The notes below the pieces were generated by a model. The model was not told the DNA's origin. It ran no database searches and saw only the letters and a program-made list of their open reading frames with translations. Of a stretch of 64,000 nucleotides of DNA, positions 22,770-34,242 are shown in pieces. A program made the position numbers and the translations under genes. Source of the DNA: Neofusicoccum parvum (taxonomy: Eukaryota > Ascomycota > Dothideomycetes > Botryosphaeriales > Botryosphaeriaceae); the NCBI GenBank assembly GCA_020912385.1, contig CP087210.1:2480001-2544000 (forward strand), written 5' to 3'. Every line of letters starts with the position of its first letter. Position 1 is the stretch's first letter.

Positions 22770-23061
22770 AGTATGGTATGTCGAGAGATGTGCGGAGCTG
22801 GGTTGGAGGCGGATTGGCGGCGTGTCGAAGGGTGTCGGCGTCGATGGAGGCGCGAGTGCAAAGGCAGCTGGGTCGGCTCAGCTGCAGGCAGTGCAACCAG
22901 GCAGCGGCGATGATGCTGCGACTGACGCAAAAGGCAACAGCTCCCCCGCCCCAGGCGCGCGGACTTAGGCTGCCAGCCAGAGCTCTAATCCCCGCGGCCT
23001 TGGCACCGCGCGAAACTTCATCACCACCGTCCAGCTCGACCCGCCGCGCCCGCCCGTCGTC
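22770..23061. promoter_or_regulatory. Bidirectional promoter between PI31 and POP5
   Basis: 292 bp between divergent start codons; both genes depend on this interval for proximal regulation. No specific site is assigned. Confidence 0.5.
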
Positions 23062-23698
23062 ATGGTGCGCCTCAAACACCGCTATCTCCTCGTGAACTTC
23101 CTCTACCCGCCGTCGCCAGCCACGCCCTCCAGGTCCGCCGGCGCCCTGCCCGATGTAGTGCATTTCCACCGCCCGAGCTCCGACAAGTTGACTGCTGGTC
23201 TGCTCGTGAAAATCATACGCGATGGCATAGCCGATCTGTTCGGCGACTACGGCGCTGGCATGACCGGTAGCACGTTAACAAGTATGTGTGAATCCGAACA
23301 TGCAGAGCATATCACGTCTGTCTAACCCGGGATCAGTCAAATACTTCTCCCCGGCCACGTCTACAGCCATCATACGCGTCGCACGCAACCACTACCGCCT
23401 TGTCTGGGCTGCACTGACATTCACCGCCCGTCTTCCTCACCCCGTCAACCAAGACTGTGTCGTCCAGGTCGTTCGCGTATCCGGTACCATCCGCAAGGCC
23501 GAGGAAGAGGCTATCCGCCGCGCAAAACAAGCCATCTTGCAAGCCAGGAGGACCGCAGGGGACAACGTGCTCTCAGCCGATGCGCTGCTAAGCAAGTCAG
23601 GGGGTGGTTCTTTCGATGCTGCCAAGGACGATGAGGACGCGCCCATGGAGGGCATCGTAGACGACGAGGATGACGAGGGAGACGACAGCGACGCTTGA
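23062..23698 (+). CDS. POP5: RNase P/RNase MRP protein subunit Pop5
   Basis: Nuclear subunit of RNase P (tRNA 5' processing) and RNase MRP (rRNA processing). Exons 23062-23281 and 23337-23698 with a 55-nt intron (GTATGT...CAG, branch CTAAC) give 193 residues. Recognisable are the start MVRLKHRYLLVNFLYPP, then IIRDGIADLFGDYGAGM, the join LTIKYFSPATSTAIIRVAR, and HYRLVWAALTFTARL, all diagnostic of Pop5. The C-terminal ~50 residues are strongly acidic (DDEDAPMEGIVDDEDDEGDD), a common fungal extension. Confidence 0.95.
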
Positions 23699-23922
23699 TT
23701 GACTTCCTGCCTGTCTGAGGTTTATTGTTCTCTCGTATGACCCTTCAAAGAAGGCCTCGGGCCGCTAGTCAAAGGTTTGCCGCCTTACCGACCCATCAGA
23801 AGCAAAGGCTTAAGAATTAGGGTCTTGTGTCCCTTCGGCAATCTTGGAAGCATCCCTGACCTGACTCAAGACTCCACAAATCTGTCTCAGTCTGCGGCGT
23901 CACCTTTCTCGATCTTCTTCGC

Positions 23923-24376
23923 TCAACGCACAGATCGATCCGGAGATAATGCTGGTGGATTCTCCCGGTGATTCGGCATTGCCAGAGTCATTGCGGATGC
24001 GGAACCGCAAAAGCAGTGCTTGGTCCGCAAACATGGAGAGTCGAAGAACTCGTCCGGGTGAGGTTGGCGGCCGAGCATATATTCAACCGCATCGTTGAGC
24101 GTCGACATCTCGAACATCGAGAACGTCATATCAGGCCATATCAACCATGGAGTCTTGGGTGCAAACAAGTCCAGACCAGGGCTCCGCCCTGCTCCATGGA
24201 TCCACAGCGCCCGTACGGAAAGACTACATTATTCCCAGCTCCGCCTGTACGATGCGGGACCCACAAACCGGACGATATCATCGGGGAAGCGCCAGCGGCG
24301 GAGATTGCTACCAATCCTTCTCGCCTCGCCCACCTCTCCTGAACGTGCAACCAAAGTGGTCCTGAGTGATTACTGA
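23923..24376 (-). pseudogene. Possible degraded coding relic
   Basis: On the minus strand one frame reads protein-like sequence with a stop in the middle. First comes LRRWRFPDDIVRFVGPASY followed by a TAA near 24230, then, in the same frame, SPGLDLFAPKTPWLIWPDM, FSMFEMSTLNDAVEYMLGR and QPHPDEFFDSP. The aromatic-rich, non-repetitive composition contrasts with the surrounding Arg/Ala/Ser noise. A second frame between them (VVFPYGRCGSMEQGGALVW) also looks protein-like, suggesting frameshifts or a missed intron. I cannot name the family. This is offered as a candidate relic, not as a gene. Confidence 0.3.
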
Positions 24377-25807
24377 GCAAGATGACCCCTCTTTGCTCGT
24401 CTCGACGTGCTTTAAACAGCTAAAATATGGAAATATCAATGTGCTGTGTGGGTCCTCATCAGATTTGTGTACAAGATGCATATGAGTGTCTATATTGTTT
24501 GTCAAGTGTGCGTACGCTTGCCTCGTCCATGTCTCTACCGACCGGGCTCCCCGGATTTCCATTGCCCTCCTGTCCGGTACCTTAACCAATCTCCAATCCG
24601 ATGCGGTGGCGCTTCGATCCTGGCTGGGCCTCGACTCAGCATACACACGACAATTGCCCTGAGCTCAGGGTACCGAGCTCCGTTGATGGACACGCGTGCG
24701 CGCATGCATGCTTGACCGCCTTTCCTTGCATCGACGGCAGACGCGATGCCAAACAGCTGCCCCGTGCTTCTAATCGACGGTAGGAAATGCCACCATCGTG
24801 CACAATGAGGAAGTGGCTGCTGGAGGTGAGGACTTCAACCACCAACTCGGTCCCTGAACAATCAAGACGATGGTCTGGATAAAAGCCACAGAAGTCTCGA
24901 GCACCAACTTTTGCTCGTTCTCGTTTAGCAGTTAGAACAGCAGAGCTGGAACGGCTCGCTTGTGCCCCACCTGCTCGACGCCCCTGGTTCGTCGCCCTCT
25001 CTTTCGCCATGGCGGCTGGAATGTATCCGCAAAGTGTCCGCCAAAGCGCGTGCTTCAGTTGCATTAGTTCCTGCATCCGCGCCGGATTCTGACCTGTACA
25101 GCTCTTAGCCTCGGCACGGCGCTTTAGCGACGCAATGGCTAACTACCACCTACTCTTCTCTTGTCTTCAGTGCCCTCCTCTGCTTTCCGCTTCACCCCCC
25201 TGAAAATCTAGACTGGAAACGGCAAGCTCTCGCATTGCTTTCCACATTTCCACGACAAGCGATTGGGCAGCTGTCGGACCCAGCGGCAACCTATCATAGC
25301 TTATTCCGAGTTCCTGGTCGTGAAGGATTCTGAATTCCCAAATTCTGGCTGGCTGCTCGAGCAAGAGCCAACCAAAGGCCCAGAAAAAACCCTTGGGCGA
25401 AAAAGCAAAACGGAGGTCAGCCTGCGTGCAGTTGACAGCTGACAGGCCCGTTGCCAAGGTGACTCCGCCGGCGTGGGTGGCGTATATGGCGCGTGGCTCG
25501 CGCGTGCACCACGCAAGCGCGGGCGGCGGCGGCGGCGGCCGTTGGCGGCGGCCGCACGCGAAGCACCTGGCACTGGCACCATCACACCAGACACAACTAG
25601 GGAAGGGGTCCGCGTCCTTTTCCGTGCTGCAAACCGTCTAGCCTACTTTTGCGCGGCGGAAAAACACGAGGCCTGGCGGCCAGCCGCTTACCAAGGAGGC
25701 GTTGCCTGCGTGCTCCTTGCAGCGTTCACCCGGATCCTTGGTGCTGGTGAGATGTCCTCGTACACGTACGTATGTGGCCGGCAGCTGTGGACGGGACGAT
25801 CCACGCA

Positions 25808-25888
25808 TAAGCCGTTGAAGCATCTGTCTGAGAGGAAAAGGGACAGTGAGATTCACGCCATGCTGATCCGGATGAATCCCGCAGCTCG
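25808..25888. mobile_element. Degenerate MITE-like element
   Basis: The left arm contains CGTTGAAGCATCTGTCTGA and the right arm GATCCGGATGAATCCCGCAG, about 81 bp end to end. Matches to the better copies are clear in GTTGAAGCAT and ATCCGGATGAAT, weaker elsewhere. Confidence 0.5.
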
Positions 25889-28800
25889 TCATAATGGCTC
25901 TCTGCTGCTGCTGTAGTCGTGCGAACGACGTCCAGCGTTGCCCTTTCCATCGAGCCTGTCCCCACGTACCCTCGTATCGGTCCCCACGCTGTGTGCAAGC
26001 AGCGAGCGCAGGGTATTGCGAACCCTACACCAAGCACAAGCAGACAGCACTGACCCGGTTACGCAAGAAGTCGGCTGTCGCTCTCCCACCCTCCGACGCA
26101 AGCCATCATCTCCGCTTCCTTTGATGAAGCCGGGAAAACGCCACGGGGTGTGTCCTGTGTGCGTCTCCGTGCAAGTGGGGGGCCCACCGGACAGCCGATC
26201 TTCCTGCTCCCATGAACCATGCAAAAATATCAAAAGTGGCTTGTGCGGTGCAGGATCGCTTTGTGTAACGCGGGCGCAAGCAAGCAACCAGACCTTGCAC
26301 GAAGGCCAGCCAGGTAGAGACGAAAAAGCAAGGTAGATCCGCATCTCACGCCATTGAAATACACACAGCATCGCAGCAAGATCCACAGCGCTTTTTTCAC
26401 TCACGAAAGAAGGAGGAGCAACACGGAGAAATTAGGAAGGGAAAAAAAAGATCCCACCTTCACTTTTCCACGTCTACCGACTGCCGCGCGCACAAGCGCA
26501 TAGACGCACGACCTGCATATGCAAGCGCGAGAAGGACAGGAAAAGAAGAACGACGTCCGGCCGTTCGAAAACCACGTTGAAAAAAAAGGGCCGAGCGTGC
26601 ATTATTGCTATGTACCCCGCCGCCTATACCAATTGCTGATGAGAGCAAGGAAAACGTGCTGTCCGGTAGATAATTCTAGGCCCGGCCTCCTATTGCGCAT
26701 CGTCATCCCATCCTTCGGCCCCCTCTAAACTTAGTGCACGCAGCATATCCCCTCCTCCATCCGGGCGCACAGACCACCCGTTCTTTGCCCATCCCCGATC
26801 CCGTGCGAAATTCCACATGATCCACATTCGGCAACCGTCAGTGCGACAGAGAGAGGGGGGACCTCGGCCGGACCCGCGTATGACCTCTGTCGTCAGACGG
26901 AGTAGGAACGGAGTAAGAGAGGGGCAAGCCCGCGCCCGCGCCCTCCCGCCTATCATCGGGAGGAGCCTCGGACCGGCACGCGGTTGCTCCTGTGCACGAA
27001 CCGTATAGTAGAACAAGCTCCACGTTCCGTCTGGCCTGATTTCTTGCCTTCCATTTCCACTCCTGGCTGGCGGGGAAACGAACGAAAACGAGTGTCTGGC
27101 AAGTGTGTCGCGCGCGCTCCCTGTTTTTTTCTTGTCTGCCACTCCTTCCTGCAGGAGAACGCCAAGAAATGATACAAAGGAGAAAGCCGTCGGCGGGATG
27201 GACATAGCATGGCAATAATGTACGTTTGTAGGCAAGGTAAAGTGATTTTCAAACAACTGCATACGTACGTACATACAAGGGATCGTGCTGCGGAGATCTA
27301 CGCGGGTGATTTCTCAAGCGTATTTGCTGCAGAGGTCCAAGCGAATGTTGGTGGCGTAGAGCAGATGATGAGAGTCCTGCTTGCTCCACAACACCCACCG
27401 GCTAAGTAGTATTTTGCAAATCCACAAGCCCGGAGATGGGAGTGTGGAGGGGCAGAAAACACCCTGGTGACTAGCGGAGAGCGTATTTCAGGAGTGGCGG
27501 TACTGGATAATATCTAAGTGTGCTTGGAGTCGCATGTGTGGCGCTTGCCCTGTGTTCCGTGTAGCGGGAGCTGTCCTGGGAGTCGGTATTTGTCACACTA
27601 TCACTGTCACATCGCCACGTCCCAGTACCAGGGAAAGGCGTACCCGAGAGCTCTTTTAGCCCGGTGGCTGCGTGGTGTTGTGGTACGGTGGGGCTTCTTT
27701 CTTCTGGAACGAATCCTTCTGCAACTCTGCGTCAGCCATATAGGTCCGAAGCGGAAGGAGGAGAATGTGTGTATCTCTACGAGTCAGGCGAGATGAAGGA
27801 TTTGGGAGGGCAGTGTAGAGATGTGCGGGCGGAAAGTCCAGCAGAAAATAATTCGCGCATATAGCGTCCGGACGATGGAGCTGCTAATTCCACAAGACGA
27901 TGGCAGAAGGGGAGAAGGTCCCAGATGGGCCAGCGAGAGCTCGTGCCGGAGCTCGTGCTGGCGCTCGTGCTCCTGCTCATCATCCACCCAGAACCTGGGC
28001 GTCGGCGACGCGCAATATCGCCTTTGATTGGCCTTGGCTACTGGAGAAGACGATCAAACAGAGCACGGGGCCTGAGCGGAGTGACCTGTGCCTATGTCCG
28101 AACATGACGCGGATTTTGCTTGGCAGCCACGCCTTGTGGACGACTACTGCATGGCGACGGTACATGCCATGCCACCGGGACATTCCGCGTTGCAATTGAA
28201 GCGCACGGAACGAGGTCGGCTCGCAGGGTATTGCAACATGGCGATACCTCCATGAGGAATAGAAGCGTTCATCCCGACCACTTTGGCGTTTTTCCTGCTG
28301 GGCCTTCGCACCAGGATGAATGCGTCTCAGATGCGATGATTTGCGAACTGTTCCAAGAAAGCCGGGCAACACCATCTCTGGGCTCTCAGTTGCGTGAAAT
28401 GTGCAGATGATCGACAATAAAGACACCAGATGACGGTCCGCCCGCACGCGTGAGCGGTGGAAACGCAACGCTCCGGCGGGTGGATGCGCATGGACGCGTG
28501 CGTGGGCAGAGAGGCGTCCGTGAGGCGCAACGGCAGGGTGGCCAGCCAGGAGCAGCCGTCCGCTCGGGAGCCATGCTGGAAGCCGTTATTGGCGGCACTG
28601 ACGAGCTGACCACCGGCAGCGGGACGTTGCGCAGGCGAGCGAGCAGGAGGAGCCAGCGGGCGGGTGAGATGCTGGGTGGCTTGCTGGTGCTGATAAGCTC
28701 GGTGTCCTAGGGTCCCGCCGGCGCTGCGATCCGGATGGCTGACGGCCCCCATGGAAATCCTACGTTCGACGGGTTCGACCGCGATGATGCTGACACGGGC

Positions 28801-31800
28801 GTCATCGCCATCGTCGACACGCACTTGCCAGATCTGACAAGCCACGATGGTGGAGAAGGCCGAGACAGTGAAACCAGGACAACGCAAGCAGGCGACTTGC
28901 CGAAAGGAAGTGGATCAGCAGCTACAACACCTCGGCACGGCTCGAAGCTGCGGTGTCCTGCGAAAGGGGGTCATCGGATCGCATGCCTGTTGAAGGCCAG
29001 GTTTGGGCGTCTCCTGCGACGAGACGCTCCCCGGCCGAAGCGAAGTAGCAGGACGGCTGGCTCCAGACGCATTCGCCTCCGCGCCTTCTGGTCATCGGCG
29101 CGCTAGCTGGGAGCCGTGAAGCAACGCCTATGTGGGTGCTGGCAGGGCCTGCGGCGGGAACGGATGAGGCGGCGCATGATGTGCTTGACGGAGGGCCTCG
29201 AGGCAATTGGCGGCGATGGAGATCAAGCTCTGGAGTTTTTAAAATCTCGTGGCTCAAGTGGCCGCGGAGACGCCAGTCACGGCGCGGCGGCGTGTTGGTG
29301 GCGGCGCGGAAGGCACGCGATTCGCCGGGCAGACGAAAATTTGGTCCAGCGATCGCGGGCGAGTGGCTTGCTCGCCGCCTGCCGCCATCCGGGTTGTTTA
29401 GGTGCGGGAAGCGGTGGTGGTGTGGTTGGGCGGCGGGCCAGGAGCGCGCACTGGCAGCAGGCAGGTCGCAGCAGCCGGCCCCGGGTTCATCAGCGTGCGG
29501 GCTGGGCTGGGCTGACCGCGCAAGCGACGATGGGCTGGAGGAGAGGCGCATACGCGCAGGAGGGCGGCGGCGCTCGCAGCAGGTTGCGGTCATGTGTCGC
29601 CGGATCAGCCAGCAGCGGTCGATTGCGGCCGGCGGACGGCGAGGGCTGTATCGATCCTCTGCTCCAGCAGCGGCAGGGGCTTGTCGCCGTGTGGTGAGCG
29701 GGTAGCGCCACGGATACCCGCCGCATCGCGGCATCGCGAGAGGCCGCCCCCAACCCCAGATGCTCCAGAAAAACGCAGCCGGCCGGGGCATTGCGTGTTG
29801 TCTGCTGCGCTGTTGCGCCCGAACGGCGCTGTAACTGCCCACCTCACGCTGCCACTGGCTGCAGCACCCCTCTTGCCGTCCCAAACGGTCGTCCAGAGGC
29901 CGCCCCCCAAGTCCAGCGTGGGGCCGGCCAAACCGCAAACGACCTTCTGGGACGGGGAAACGGTATCCGGCGAGCATCGTCATGCAAGCGCGCAATCGAG
30001 CGGCGACGGCAGACGCGGGGCTGGAGCAGCGGGCGCCCTCTGTGCGTGGTCCCTGAGGGGCCGCGGTTGAGTCTCGCAAGTGCCCATGTCCCCGTCGCGG
30101 AGCTGTGCCAGAAGAGCGCGGTGCAGCCGGCTGCTGAGAGCCCGACGAACGCTTCGCCGGTAGCGTGGCCGCCAGCCAACCGCGTCAATCAGGATGACAT
30201 GCCTGAAGAGGCCCGGCAAGATCACCTTGCGCAGCGTTGCGGCGCGCAGGGGCCTGCGCACACGGCGAAGCGATGCTGCAGCGACGATTGCGGTGCGATG
30301 CGTGCCGATATGCGCGGCAGCGAGCGCGCCCTGGGCCGCCGTCAGCTCGGCATAAAGTTCTCACGCAGCGCGCCAGGGGCACGCGGCCGATCGCCTGTCA
30401 AGCGCGCTGTTTCTGGCCGCGGTGGCAGGCAGGCGAGCACAGCTCGACTCCACGGCGCCCGCGCCCGCTCCGCTTCCGCTGCGGCCCCGGCTGGCGTGTG
30501 CGCGCTCAATATAACGCTCTACGAAAGGGGACGCTCGCTGCGTCCGCAGGCAGCAGGACCGGCCGGGCCAGACGCGCATGGAGACGCAATTTTGCGGAGC
30601 ACGGCCGGTCGCTGGCTCCACTTGCCATCAGAGCCGTCGATAAGGCGCGCTCGACCCGTTCTCCGGCACGATGGTAAAGAGAACGAGAGACAGAAAGCGA
30701 GGCGTGGCCTGAGACAAGGGCGTGAATGATTCGTGCGCGCGGGCGCTCTTGCAAATCACGGCGCGGCCCTGGGGCAGGGATGCGGCGGGCATCAGCGCGC
30801 AGAAGCGCGGTTGCGCCGGGGCGCAAGGGCACCGGCAGCGGCAATTCAGCGGCTCAGGGCCAGCAGGGCCCGCCGACTGCCTAACGCGACGTGTGGGGAC
30901 ACGCGGTGGGCAGGCATGGGCAGGCCAGAGCGCGAGTGCCTGTCTGGCGTGCGCTGGGCGGTTTGGATAGCCGCTGGGCCCCATGCGCGCGCGCGCCTGA
31001 TTGGTGGAGGAACCGCAGCTCGCAGAAGCTAGCTGGAAGGAACGCCCTTCGTGCCCTACCGCAGTCTTCCTGCCCTCGCCGCTGGGTTTTGGCCCCCAAC
31101 GTGGCACCTCCCGCCCCTCTCGACACACAGCTCCATTTCCCGCTTCCACCCTCCCAGGTCGCCGGTCTACCGAGTGCCCGGGACCCATCCTTTCCCCTGC
31201 ACCCGGCAGCAGCAGGGTATTGCATCCTTCAGCACGGTCATCCGTGCCATCACATCACTTCCTTGCCAAACCGAAACGGCGTGCCCAGGCGCGGGTGCTG
31301 CCTGGACAGCAGGAGACGAGCGCGAGATGGGGCCTAAGGATGCCTGGACGGCCACCTCAGCGAGTCCCCTCACTACAATGCGATGCGATCCGAAACGGGT
31401 CTGGGAGACTTTGGGTGCCAATGCTGCCAATGCCCGCAGCTAGTCGCGCCTATGTACACAGAATCGAGGGCCATATCCGCTCCCAAGCGCGGGAGCGACG
31501 TGGCTCTCGTGCCAACCCCCCATCCCACTGCGCACACCCTTCTGCCGACCCCTCTATGCCAGATTCAGCACCAGCCACAGTAGCGGCTGCCCCCGACACC
31601 TGACGCACGAGCTCGACGCTTCCACCATGTAGAAAATCCCCGTGGGTAGTAGTGGCCTCCGAATAACGCCGCCGCGCCCTCCAATTGACTGCGTTCGCGA
31701 GTAAACGAGAGCCGAGTGCGAAAAGGAAAAAGAAAAAAAAAATTGGTATGACAAATGAAAGACTGCCCAGACCTAGACCCTAACCATGCGCCTAATGATA

Positions 31801-32050
31801 TCACAATCCCCGCCGAGCGCTGACGATGCCTCCCGGAGCCCCGCGATGAACAAAAAAAAAGATCATGATATGCGCTGACAAAAAAACAATGTGCCGCCCA
31901 CCCGCTTCCATATGCAAAATGCTGCTCGCTATGACACACGATGCCACCCAGGTGAAATGCCGTTCCTATCTACAGTCCGATCGCAAAGGCTGTTGCGCGT
32001 TCCATTGCATGCGTATTGTGTTGTGTTGTGCGACGACCCGCTGGCTCGCC

Positions 32051-33419
32051 CTATCGCGGGCTTGACGGGAAGGCGTCTTGGAAGTATGGAGTCGACTGGC
32101 CGAGCGACGACATGTGCTGAGCTGCCGCTTGCTGGCTTTGTGAAAGCTCGTGATGGCTCATGGGCAGTGCGCTCCGCTCGCGGGCCGAGGCGTCCCTCTG
32201 CTTGGTCACGACATCGAAGCGTTTGGGGCATCCGTCTTCGGCGTGCCTGTCGTGCAACCCGTCAGTTCTCTGGCGTCCGGCGACACAGTAGCGCTGGTGT
32301 GCTTGCGGGCGCTCTTACCTCCTGAGGGTGTCCTTCCGCGAGAAGCCAGCATCGCATGCTGTGCATCTGTGGTTCCTCACTTTGCTGTGCACCTGTGCAC
32401 ATTGAGATCAGCGGCGCTCGCTAGAGCACGGATGAAGGGGCCGTGATGCCTACACTTTGATCATGCCTCAAGAGGTCTGTCCTCCGCACGAACTTCCTTT
32501 CGCAGCCCTTGGCCGGGCAGACATGCGGGTACTCCCGGTTGGGGTCGTGGATCTCCATGTGCGCCTTGTGGTTGTAGCTGCGCTGGAATAACTTGCCGCA
32601 CAATTTGCACTCGTAGTTGGCGTTGTCCTTTGTCGTTGCGCTCCGTGACCTCGTACGCGCGGTGCTGGTGTTGACCCGGCCGTCCTCACTGGAGAATTTC
32701 TTAGCTTTCGCGCCCACGGCGTAAGTGTCGCCAGCTGGAAGCTTGCGCGCGGCGGGTGGGCTGTACCTTTGAGCTATCGCATACCTCAAATGTCCGATCA
32801 ATCGCTCCGGCGTCACGGTCAGCGTTTGTGGGCACAGCATTGAGTCCTCGTCGCTCATCCATTCGGCCTGCGGCTCCACCTTGACGTGGGGAGCAAATGT
32901 CGACTCGGAGCCATCTTGCGAGTACAGAGAGGGGTCGTAGGAGGACGAGACCGACGAGCGGTGGGAGATGATGTGGCCATCGGATAGCGCCGGAGAGTGC
33001 CTCGTTTCACCAAAGGAGTTACTCGTGGCGTACTGGAATTGTTGCTCCCAGGAAGACAAGGGCGTTCTGGCCACTGACTCGTAGGAGTCGGCCCATGCCC
33101 GCATCTCCTGCCCGCCAAAGTTGCTCGGGGAAGCACTGGTAGTCATTGAGGGAGTCCATGCCTCGGATGGGTGCGGTGAAAGCGGATACAGCGTCTGCGC
33201 GGGGTGGACGGAATGAGGAGGAAGTTGCATGGAAGGGTAGTTGTAGAGGCCGAGGTGATCGGCCATGTAGTTGGAGGAGTCGCCTTCCGTCTTGGCAGGC
33301 GACGGGTAGTTGGAAGGGTGCGCGTAGGGACTTGGGCCGAAGCCGCGATCGTAGGTCGAGGTCTGCGAGGGCGAGCGGGGCGTGGAGGCTTCCATGGCGA
33401 GAGGTGGCTTGCCGGACAA
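32051..33419 (-). CDS. C2H2 zinc-finger transcription factor
   Basis: Three exons: 33419-32454, 32392-32319 and 32246-32051, giving 411 residues. A long Ser/Pro/Tyr-rich N-terminus (~1-270) precedes three fingers. Finger 1 is CKLCGKLFQRSYNHKAHMEIH. Finger 2 is C-x4-C (CPAKGC) with H-x4-H (HDQSVH). Finger 3 is CTACDAGFSRKDTLRRH followed by AEDGC, a C2HC type. Intron 1 (61 nt) splits finger 2 just before its last His, and intron 2 (72 nt) interrupts finger 3 just before its His, so all joins are verified by the finger pattern. The product is expected to be a nuclear DNA-binding regulator; targets are unknown. The methionine at 33395 is an alternative start. It borders the 8.35-kb gene-free stretch on its 3' side. 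Confidence 0.9.
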
Positions 33420-34242
33420 GCGGCGGCGGACGGCGGTGCAGGTAGAGCGGGAGCGTCGATCTGACGGATCTGGAATGCGGATGGCGAGATCTCAGGCGTC
33501 CAGCTGGAGCAGCAGTGAGGTGGTGGGAAGCAAGATTGGAGGGGACGGTGGTGGTGAGGGAGCCAGGTGTGGATGGGGGAGGCAGGCCTGCGCGCGGGAG
33601 ATATATAACAGAAGAGCAAATGCGTATCCCTTCCGCTGGGACTCGAGAGACGAGATGATAGTATTTTTTGCTACATTTGGGGCGGTGTGGTGGGGAGCAG
33701 ACATGGGAGACAAGGCAGACTTCAGGTTCAGGACTTAACTTGGGGCAGGCATCTCGCCTGCGCAGGGCCCGGTGCTGGGAGCCGCGGCGAGCGGTAAAGC
33801 GCGCGTTCTCGAAGGGCGACGATCGAGGCGGCGCTGCGCATGCTTGCTTGCGTGCCAATGCTGGAGAGCGCAGCTGCAGGGCGCTGGAAACCGGCGTTGG
33901 TGCCCGCGCCGGCTGGGGCGGGCATGCCCGGGCAGGGGCCTGAGTAGTGACGGCACTAGCGGGCCCGGCGCTCAGGTCCCGCGCCTGTCCAGCGGTCCGA
34001 ATCTGACTGCCCACCGCACGTACGCACGCAAGACCAGAGTGCTGAAAGCTGCCGACGACGGCTGTGGATTGTGCCTGTGCCTACCTGCGAAATTTGTCTG
34101 CTCTGCCCGGCGCACGATCGCCGCGTCCCTGCCAGCCGCAGCAGCCTGACAGCCCTCTCCGCACCGCTCTTCCCGGCCTCCCTCGCGCCTCCACCTCGCG
34201 CCCATGCCGCCGAGCGGCGTGCTCCGCTCCACCACCCGCGCG
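33420..34242. other. Upstream region of the C2H2 factor gene
   Basis: 823 bp between the transcription-factor start and the 3' end of the channel gene (both minus strand). GC-rich, no supported gene. Confidence 0.5.

Larger units (their letters stand above)
23699..32050. other. 8.35-kb stretch without a supportable gene
   Basis: Lies between the 3' end of POP5 (+) and the 3' end of the C2H2 factor (-), far larger than other gaps in this window (mostly 0.3-2 kb). It contains a possible coding relic (23923-24376, -), a degenerate inverted-repeat element (25808-25888), CGG-type microsatellite sequence near 25525-25545, a very GC-rich core at about 28.9-31.0 kb where both strands stay open by composition alone, and A-tracts near 31715-31745 and 31850-31890. 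No frame shows a recognisable domain and no splice-consistent model emerged. It could hold an unrecognised gene, a long non-coding RNA, or old repeats. Confidence 0.5.

Noticed and set aside
28922..30079. 385-codon frame on the minus strand in the GC-rich island
   Set aside because: Arg/Ala/Pro/Ser-rich with no motif; the opposite strand is open over 300 codons at the same place, as expected from GC-rich composition.
29791..30729. 312-codon frame on the plus strand
   Set aside because: Same compositional artefact; overlaps the frame on the other strand and lacks any recognisable domain.
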